From Actinomycetes bacterium (GTDB taxonomy: Bacteria > Actinomycetota > Actinomycetes > Actinomycetales > Cellulomonadaceae): a stretch of DNA of 11,343 bases. A program made the position numbers and the translations under genes. The notes beneath the pieces are model-generated. The model saw only the letters and a program-made list of their open reading frames with translations, searched no databases and was not told the DNA's origin. Of this stretch, positions 1 to 5,088 are shown one piece after another. Each line of letters opens with the position of its first letter. Position 1 is the stretch's first letter. The DNA is taken from NCBI GenBank assembly GCA_023389545.1, contig JAEWEI010000333.1, positions 1 to 11,343 on the forward strand. Reading direction: 5' to 3'.

Positions 1-1237
1 GGGTGGAGATCCCGATCTCCGCGCCGAGCCCGAACTGGCCGCCGTCGGTGAACCGGGTCGACGCGTTGACGATCACCGCGGCCGAGTCGAGCTCGGCGAC
101 GAACCGCTCGGATGCCGCGAGGTCGCGGGTGACGATCGCCTCGGTGTGCCCCGACGACCAGGTGCGGATGTGCTCGATCGCGGCATCCAGGCTGCCCACG
201 ACGCGCACCGCCAAGTCCAGCGAGAGGTACTCCGTCGCCCAGTCCTCGTCGGTGGCGGGGACCACCTCCACACCCTCCGGCGCGAGCGCGGCAGTGGCCG
301 CGTCGCCGTGCAGCACGACGCCCTCCCCAGCGAGCGCCGCCAGCGCGGCGGGCAGGAACGTGGGCGCGGCGTCGGCGTGCACCAGCAACGTCTCGGCCGC
401 GTTGCACACCCCCACTCGCTGCGTCTTCGAGTTCAGCAGGATGGGCAGCGCCATCGCGGGGTCGGCGCTGGCGTCCACGTACACGTGGCAGTTGCCGACG
501 CCCGTCTCCACGACGGGCACCGTGGACTCGCGCACCACCGTCTGAATGAGGTCCGCGCCACCGCGTGGGACAAGCACGTCCACTAGGCCGCGCGCGTGCA
601 TGAGCGCGACGGCGCCCTCGCGCCCGTAGGCGTCGATGGACTGGACCAGATCTGCGGGCAGGCCCTGGGCGGCGAGCGCCTCGCCAAGCACCCCGACGAT
701 GACCTCGTTGCTGCGGGCGGCCGCGGAGCCCCCGCGCAGCACCACCGCGTTGCCGCTCTTGAGCGCGAGCCCGGCGGCGTCGACTGTGACGTTGGGGCGG
801 GCCTCGTAGATCATGCCGACCACGCCCATCGGCACCCGCACCTGGCGCAGCCGCAGGCCGTTGGGCAGCGTGGAGCCGCGCACGACCTCCCCGACCGGGT
901 CGGGCAGCGCGGCGAGCTCGCGCAGCGCCTCGGCGATAGCGACGATCCGGGCGTCGGTCAGCGCGAGCCGGTCGAGCAGCCCGGGCGATGTGCCGTTCTC
1001 GCGGCCACGCTCGAGGTCCTCGGCATTGGCCTCGAGGATCTCGTCGGTGTGCGCGACGAGGGCGTCGGCAAGGGCGTCCAGCGCAGCGTCCTTGGTGGCC
1101 CTGGTCGCCGTCGCGAGCACCCGGGCGGCGGACTTCGCGCGGCGCGCGGCGGCCAGCACCTGCTCGGCCACGTCAGCGGCCGGGCCCGCGGCGGAGGACG
1201 GCGTGGTCGCGACCGTGTTCTCGAGCGAGGCTGTCAT
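1..1237 (-). CDS. proA: Gamma-glutamyl phosphate reductase, 3' end outside window
   Basis: This enzyme performs the NADPH-dependent reduction of gamma-glutamyl phosphate to glutamate semialdehyde, the second step of proline synthesis, in the cytoplasm. Translation from ATG at 1237 gives 412 codons of a typical ProA/aldehyde-dehydrogenase fold. Visible landmarks are the Rossmann-side motif [19 protein letters not shown], the [14 protein letters not shown] segment, the catalytic cysteine in [12 protein letters not shown] (about Cys278) and the late [11 protein letters not shown] segment. Family proteins run about 20-25 residues beyond this point, so only the extreme C-terminus is missing. No Shine-Dalgarno sequence precedes the ATG; a TACGCT box lies exactly 6 nt upstream, suggesting a leaderless mRNA. 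The partner kinase gene proB is about 6.2 kb upstream rather than adjacent. Identity is very secure. Confidence 0.97.
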   Translation of the reverse strand, partial: MTASLENTVATTPSSAAGPAADVAEQVLAAARRAKSAARVLATATRATKDAALDALADALVAHTDEILEANAEDLERGRENGTSPGLLDRLALTDARIVAIAEALRELAALPDPVGEVVRGSTLPNGLRLRQVRVPMGVVGMIYEARPNVTVDAAGLALKSGNAVVLRGGSAAARSNEVIVGVLGEALAAQGLPADLVQSIDAYGREGAVALMHARGLVDVLVPRGGADLIQTVVRESTVPVVETGVGNCHVYVDASADPAMALPILLNSKTQRVGVCNAAETLLVHADAAPTFLPAALAALAGEGVVLHGDAATAALAPEGVEVVPATDEDWATEYLSLDLAVRVVGSLDAAIEHIRTWSSGHTEAIVTRDLAASERFVAELDSAAVIVNASTRFTDGGQFGLGAEIGIST

Positions 1238-1249
1238 GTCGTCAGCGTA
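1238..1249 (-). promoter_or_regulatory. Candidate leaderless promoter (-10 box) of proA
   Basis: On the minus strand TACGCT occupies 1249-1244 and is followed by GACGAC and then the ATG of proA. The predicted transcription start therefore falls on the A of the start codon. This TANNNT-6 nt-ATG layout, with no Shine-Dalgarno sequence, is the usual pattern of leaderless actinobacterial genes. No convincing -35 box is seen (the region about 18 nt upstream reads CTCGAT). It would let proA be expressed independently of proB and of the inserted genes. Confidence 0.5.
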
Positions 1250-1290
1250 GTCCGGGGCTTCGCGCCCATCGAGCCCCGTCTCGACCGTCG

Positions 1291-1312
1291 GGCCCGCCTC
1301 CCGGCGCAGGCC
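1291..1312 (-). terminator. Candidate terminator after the three-gene operon
   Basis: Beginning 6 nt after the monooxygenase stop codon, the minus strand reads GGCC-TG-CGCC, loop GGGA, then GGCG-GGCC. This is an 8-bp GC stem with a 2-nt bulge and a tetraloop. No U tract follows, which is common for actinobacterial terminators. It sits between the operon and the putative proA promoter. The stem is short, so function is only plausible. Confidence 0.4.
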
Positions 1313-1318
1313 AGCCCG

Positions 1319-2410
1319 TCAGGCGAGCCCGCGCGCCCGGCCCGCGTCGTCCGGCCCCCACAGCGTGGTCGACACCTCGCGGCGCACTAGCGGCACGACC
1401 TCCTCGGCGAAACGGCGCAGCACGTCCTGCTGCTGCTCGTAGGGCAGCACGGGGTTGAGCGACACCGACTGGACGTCATGCCCGTACGCCTTGTGGTAGC
1501 CGAGGATCTTCTCTGCCACCTGCTCGGGCGACCCCACCAGCGCCGGCCCGTGCGCCACGGCGTCCTCGAGGGTGGGGAACGACGACGCCTTGCCAGGACG
1601 GCCGTCACCGGCGTGCGCGGCTGCGGTGCGGGCGGCCTGCGCCTCGTACACCGCCCGGTACTCGGCCGTCGCCTGTTCGGTGGTGTCGGCGAGGAACAGC
1701 CCGCCCGAGCCGGAGCCGACATACGCCGTCGCCGGGTCGTGGCCGTAGGCCGCGTACTGCTCGCGGTAGCGGTCGATGAGCGCCTTGTAGGCCTCCCGAG
1801 GCTGGAACGCGTTCGCCGTGAAGATCGGGTCGCCCCAGCGGGCGGCGAGCTCGACGGCGAAGGTCGACGTCGCGGAGCCGTGCCAGATGCGGAACGGGCC
1901 GTCGAAGGGGCGCGGCTGCGTCGTCGCGTCGACCAACGGCGCGTGGAAGCGGCCCGACCAGTCGACGTGCTCCTCGCGCAGCAGGCGGCGCAGCAGCTCG
2001 TAGTTCTCCTGGAGGTAGTCGTACTGGTGGGCGATGTCGAGCCCGAACAGCGGGAAGTGCCGGTCCTCGTTGCCCTTGCCGATGACGATCTCGAGCCGCC
2101 CGCCGGAGAGCTGGTCGACGGTGGCGTAGTCCTCGGCGACGCGCACCGGGTCCAGCAGCGAGAGCACCGTGACCCCGGTGCTCAGCAGGATGCGCTCGGT
2201 GGCCTGCGCGAGCGCGCCGAGCAGCACCGTGGGCGACGAGGACAGGAAGTCTCCGGCGTGCCGCTCCCCCACGGCGTACGAGTCGAAGCCCAGCCGCTCC
2301 GCGAGGACCGCGTTCTGCACCACGCGCTCGAGCCGCTCCGTGGGGCTGATCAGCTCGCCGGTGACGGGGTGCGGGGTGTGCGGGACGATGTCGAGGACCT
2401 GGAACCTCAT
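1319..2410 (-). CDS. Luciferase-like (LLM class) flavin-dependent monooxygenase
   Basis: The 363-residue cytoplasmic protein belongs to the bacterial luciferase-like, FMN-dependent oxidoreductase superfamily (TIM barrel). Signature segments are GERHAGDFLSSSP (about 48-60), the barrel stretch ILLSTGVTVLSLLDPVRVAE (74-93), DQLSGGRLEIVIGKGNE (99-115), IWHGSATS (175-182) and the C-terminal LVGSPEQVAEKI (291-302). FMNH2 would normally come from a separate reductase, and none is in the window. The ATG at 2410 overlaps the upstream acetyltransferase stop in an ATGA junction. It has a strong GAAGGAG ribosome site (2424-2418) 7 nt upstream, so the two genes are probably translationally coupled. Substrate is unknown. 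The neighbours (GNAT and M20 amidohydrolase) suggest oxidation of an N-acylated amino acid, possibly an S-substituted cysteine; this is inference. Family assignment is secure. Confidence 0.93.
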   Translation of the reverse strand: MRFQVLDIVPHTPHPVTGELISPTERLERVVQNAVLAERLGFDSYAVGERHAGDFLSSSPTVLLGALAQATERILLSTGVTVLSLLDPVRVAEDYATVDQLSGGRLEIVIGKGNEDRHFPLFGLDIAHQYDYLQENYELLRRLLREEHVDWSGRFHAPLVDATTQPRPFDGPFRIWHGSATSTFAVELAARWGDPIFTANAFQPREAYKALIDRYREQYAAYGHDPATAYVGSGSGGLFLADTTEQATAEYRAVYEAQAARTAAAHAGDGRPGKASSFPTLEDAVAHGPALVGSPEQVAEKILGYHKAYGHDVQSVSLNPVLPYEQQQDVLRRFAEEVVPLVRREVSTTLWGPDDAGRARGLA

Positions 2411-3417
2411 GGGCGTGCTCCTTCGGGTGTCCCGACGTCGAGTCCGAACGCGAGGAGCGGTCCGCCCTCGATGATGTGGGTCTCCCGCTCGGGGAGGCGG
2501 GAGAAGCCGAGCCGCTGGTAGAGCCGGTGGGCGCCCGTCATCTCGGCGCCGGAGTTCATCACCACGCGCCGCAGCCCGCGCTGACGTGCGAGCTCGACGA
2601 CATGCCGGGTGAGCAGCTCGCCGACGCCTCGTCCGCGGGCGGCCGGGTCGACGGCGAGGAGCCGGAAGTCGAGCTCGCCGTCCTGCCCGACCAGGGAGAT
2701 GCGGGCACCTGGCCGCGGGGTGGCGACGGCGCCCAGCAGCCCGCCGGTCGCCAGGTCCTGGGCCACCCACACCTCGTGCTCGCGCGCGCGGGCCTCGACG
2801 TCCGCGAGCTCGGCCCGGTACGTGTCGCTGATGTCGTAGTCGTGGCTGTACGCCGCGACGGTCAGCGCGGCCACCCGCTCGTGCTCATGCGCGGCGATCA
2901 GCCGGATGAGCACGCCCTGGCGGGAGAAGTCGTACCTGTAGAACACGAGGCGCCCGACACCCGCGACCTCGGCGGCCTCGCGCTCGACGTCTCGGGCGAA
3001 CCCCAGACGCTCATAAAGGCGCTGGGCGTCCACGTTGGCCGGCCCGGTGTCCAGGACGAGCGCGTCCACGCCCCAGGCGCGCGCCCGGTCGAGGGACTCG
3101 AGGACCATCGCGCCCCCGATGCCACGGCCCCGCCCGGCGGGGGCGACCGTGAGCAGCCGCAGCTCGGCCTCGCCGTCCCGCGCCTCGCGGGCGTGGTCTG
3201 TGCCGCTCCGCAGCAGGCTGGCCGTGCCGAGCAGCTCGTCGCCCTCGACGGCCACCAGCAGGTCGCCGCTCGCGGCTCGCCCTGCGGCGTCGTGCAGCAG
3301 CCGCACCCGCTCGGGATTCGTGGTCGGCCCGTACACCCCGGTGGCGAAGCCGTGCTCGGTCAATCGCCCCACAGCGGTGTACTCGTCGACGCGCGCGCTG
3401 CGAATCTCGATGCTCAT
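2407..3417 (-). CDS. Tandem-domain GNAT N-acetyltransferase
   Basis: The 336-residue protein consists of two GNAT folds in one chain. Domain 1 (about 1-165) carries LRLLTVAPAGRGRGIGGAM (87-104) and the late LYERLGF motif. Domain 2 (about 169-325) carries FRLLAVDPAARGRGVGELL (251-269) and LYQRLGF. Both keep the acetyl-CoA pyrophosphate-binding R-G-x-G type loop, so neither half is obviously dead. The halves align in layout, suggesting internal duplication. ATG 3417 is preferred because AGGGACAGGGA lies just upstream and the conserved fold starts at residue 2. A GTG at 3477 overlapping the amidohydrolase stop would add 20 unlike residues and lacks a ribosome site. The stop overlaps the monooxygenase ATG. 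It probably acetylates a small-molecule amine; the acceptor is unknown. It does not look like mycothiol synthase MshD, another two-GNAT actinobacterial enzyme. Confidence 0.9.
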   Translation of the reverse strand: MSIEIRSARVDEYTAVGRLTEHGFATGVYGPTTNPERVRLLHDAAGRAASGDLLVAVEGDELLGTASLLRSGTDHAREARDGEAELRLLTVAPAGRGRGIGGAMVLESLDRARAWGVDALVLDTGPANVDAQRLYERLGFARDVEREAAEVAGVGRLVFYRYDFSRQGVLIRLIAAHEHERVAALTVAAYSHDYDISDTYRAELADVEARAREHEVWVAQDLATGGLLGAVATPRPGARISLVGQDGELDFRLLAVDPAARGRGVGELLTRHVVELARQRGLRRVVMNSGAEMTGAHRLYQRLGFSRLPERETHIIEGGPLLAFGLDVGTPEGARP

Positions 3418-3473
3418 CCGTTCCCTGTCCCTCGTCCTGCCCGTTCGGCCGTCGCCCTGCCCTGGCTGCCTGC

Positions 3474-4838
3474 TCACTCGAAGTAGCCGGGCACGTCCAC
3501 CGGGCCGCCGGCGTCCTCGAAGTCCTGGCGGACGGCCGCCCGCAACTGCGGGTCGGCAAGGTAGTCGAGCGCTGTGAGCGCCAGGCCGACGGCCCCGTCA
3601 ATCGCGGCCCGGTCGCCCGCCGGCCCACCCGCGGCGTGGGCGAACTCGCGGGTGTGCAGGGCGACGTCGGGCTCGCTGACGGCGATCATCGGGTGGATGC
3701 CGGGCAGCCGCTGGCTCACGTTCCCGAAGTCCGTCGACGCGGCGAGGATCTCCGGCACGATGCCGCCCGCGAGCGCGGTGCGCCCCTGCGCCGCCTGGTG
3801 CTGGGCCCAGCGCTCGGCCAACGGGGTGTTGGTGCGCAGCGGCAGGCTGAACGGCACCGGGTCCCACGTGACCTCGGCGGTGGTGCCGGTGGCCAGCGCG
3901 ACGCCGTGGGCGATGTCCTCCAGGCGCTGGGACAGGTCGCGGAGCGTGGCGGCGTGCGCGGATCGCACGTAGTACTCGAGGGTGGCGCGCTCGGGCACGA
4001 CGCTCGGCCGCTCCCCGCCCTCGAGCACGATCCCGTGGACGCGGTCCGACGGCGGGATGTGCTGACGCAGAAAACCGACCGCTTGGTAGTTGAGTGCGAC
4101 GGCGTCGAGCGCGTTCCGCCCCATGAACGGGCTCGCCGACGCGTGCGCCGCGACGCCGTGATACGTCACGCGCAGCCGGCGGCGCCCCAGGAACGGATGG
4201 TCGACGACGTCGTAGCCGAACGGGTGGACCATCACCGCCGCGTCCACCCCGTCGAAGAACCCGGCGCGCGCGAGGATCTCCTTGCCGGAGTTCCCCTCCT
4301 CCGCGGGGGTGCCCAGCAGCAGCACCCGGCCCGGCAGCTCGAGCCCGTCCGCCACGGCCCGGCGCAACGCGAGGAACGCCCCCACGCCCGCCGCGGCGAT
4401 CACGTTGTGGCCGCACGCGTGTCCGATCCCCGGCAGCGCGTCGTACTCCGCGAGGATCGCCACAGTGGGCCCCGCGCCCAGGTCGGGATCCCCGGAGTCC
4501 GGGCCTTCGGCCGTCAGCCCGGCGCGCAGCGCCGTGGCCAGCCCATGCGAGCCGACAGTGGCCGTGACGCCATGCCTGCCCAGCAGGTCGGCGATCTCCG
4601 CGGCGGCCCGGCGCTCCTGGAACGCCTCCTCGGGGTGCGCGTGGATGACGCGCGAGAGCGCGACGACGTCGTCCTGCTGGGCCTCGGCGGCGGACCGGAC
4701 CCGTGCCACGTCGTGCTCGGCTGCGCCCTGGTGCGGTGAGGCCGACGGGACGAAGGCCGCCCGGCGGCGCTCCGTCTGCGCCCGCAGCGCGTCGAGATAG
4801 GCGGTGCTCGGCGCCGGGCGCCTGCGGTCCTGGCTCAT
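3474..4838 (-). CDS. M20 family metallo-amidohydrolase (PM20D2/AbgB-like)
   Basis: The 454-residue cytoplasmic protein is a di-metal M20 hydrolase that cleaves amide bonds of dipeptides or N-acyl amino acids. Landmarks: EYDALPGIGHACGHN (131-145; metal-binding His140 and His144), GTPAEEG with the catalytic glutamate pair (E180-E181), VHP (204-206), the lid-domain HASASPFMGRNALDA (232-246), STDFGNVSQRLPG (368-380) and the late ligand region ALHTREFA (393-400). The HACGHN form and STDFGNVS place it nearer PM20D2/AbgB-type enzymes than the HACGHD hippurate hydrolases. The first 55 or so residues, Arg-rich then Ala/Glu-rich, extend before the usual core and show no signal peptide. The ATG lies in an ATGA overlap with a 12-codon mini-ORF and has GGAGGG upstream. 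It is the first full-length enzyme gene of the operon with the GNAT and monooxygenase. Substrate unknown. Confidence 0.93.
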   Translation of the reverse strand: MSQDRRRPAPSTAYLDALRAQTERRRAAFVPSASPHQGAAEHDVARVRSAAEAQQDDVVALSRVIHAHPEEAFQERRAAAEIADLLGRHGVTATVGSHGLATALRAGLTAEGPDSGDPDLGAGPTVAILAEYDALPGIGHACGHNVIAAAGVGAFLALRRAVADGLELPGRVLLLGTPAEEGNSGKEILARAGFFDGVDAAVMVHPFGYDVVDHPFLGRRRLRVTYHGVAAHASASPFMGRNALDAVALNYQAVGFLRQHIPPSDRVHGIVLEGGERPSVVPERATLEYYVRSAHAATLRDLSQRLEDIAHGVALATGTTAEVTWDPVPFSLPLRTNTPLAERWAQHQAAQGRTALAGGIVPEILAASTDFGNVSQRLPGIHPMIAVSEPDVALHTREFAHAAGGPAGDRAAIDGAVGLALTALDYLADPQLRAAVRQDFEDAGGPVDVPGYFE

Positions 4839-4873
4839 GCCCTGCGGCCCTCCGTCAGCAGCCGGTAGGTCAT
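4835..4873 (-). CDS. 12-residue leader/coupling mini-ORF before the M20 gene
   Basis: ATG at 4873 opens a frame encoding MTYRLLTEGRRA. Its TGA overlaps the amidohydrolase ATG as ATGA (4838-4835). A textbook ribosome site, GAGGGAG, lies 7 nt before its ATG, better placed than most in the window. The in-frame TGA at 4888-4886 shows it is not the tail of a longer gene. It could translate to couple ribosomes onto the M20 gene or act as an attenuating leader peptide; no run of a single amino acid points to a specific signal. It lacks the cysteine-containing motif of the known actinobacterial sulfur-gene leader peptides. An alternative is that these bases are simply 5' UTR. Confidence 0.45.
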   Translation of the reverse strand: MTYRLLTEGRRA

Positions 4874-4950
4874 GGTCGGTCTCCCTCAGAATCGATGTCC
4901 GAGTGCCCAGTGGGGCCGCGGTCCGCGAGGCGGCGCGTGGCCGCCCTCAT
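4870..4950 (-). CDS. Possible 26-residue upstream mini-ORF
   Basis: ATG at 4950 starts a 26-codon frame (MRAATRRLADRG... to ...SEGDRP). Its TGA again overlaps the next ATG, that of the 12-codon mini-ORF, as ATGA (4873-4870). A weak GGAG sits 10 nt upstream. A 6-bp hairpin (4929-4945) lies inside it. The product is Arg/Asp-rich with no recognisable family. The relay of two ATGA junctions is what makes it worth listing; in such GC-rich DNA chance is a serious alternative. Confidence 0.22.
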   Translation of the reverse strand: MRAATRRLADRGPTGHSDIDSEGDRP

Positions 4951-4975
4951 GAGCCCGCGGCTCCGACGGCACACC

Positions 4976-4992
4976 GCACATCACAGCACATC
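4976..4992 (-). repeat. 10-bp-spaced direct repeat upstream of the M20 operon
   Basis: On the minus strand GATGTGC occurs at 4992-4986 and again at 4982-4976, one helical turn apart, followed by a partial third copy (GTGTGC). It lies between the upstream terminator and the mini-ORFs, where an operator or activator site would be expected. No convincing -35/-10 pair could be assigned near it. The palindrome GAGCCCGCGGCTC (4951-4963) is close by. Function is speculative. Confidence 0.25.
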
Positions 4993-5031
4993 GGCCTGCC
5001 ATCCCGATCGGCCCCTCCGGGCTCGCGCACG

Positions 5032-5070
5032 CAGGCAGGGCAGCGGCGACGAATGCCACTGCCCCGCCTG
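5032..5070 (-). terminator. Strong hairpin terminator after the rhamnogalacturonan lyase
   Basis: Eighteen bases after the lyase stop, the minus strand forms a 16-bp stem (5070-5055 with 5047-5032) around a 7-nt loop, ATTCGTC. Every position pairs if two G-U wobbles are allowed in the RNA. In the antisense RNA the same two positions would be A-C mismatches, so the hairpin favours minus-strand transcripts. There is no U tract. It separates the lyase from the following operon. Confidence 0.7.
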
Positions 5071-5088
5071 CGCGACCGCCTCCTGCCG

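Noticed and set aside
1319..2770. Longer 483-residue version of the monooxygenase starting inside the acetyltransferase
   Set aside because: The extra 120 residues are Arg/Pro/Ala frame-shadow of the GNAT gene; ATG 2410 with GAAGGAG fits the family start exactly.
2407..3417. Identification of the tandem GNAT as mycothiol synthase MshD
   Set aside because: MshD also has two GNAT domains, but the sequence around both cofactor loops and the N-terminus do not resemble MshD as remembered, and the gene sits in a catabolic-looking operon.
3418..3477. GTG 3477 start for the GNAT, overlapping the M20 stop
   Set aside because: It has no ribosome site and adds a non-conserved polar stretch; ATG 3417 has AGGGACAGGGA and the fold begins there.
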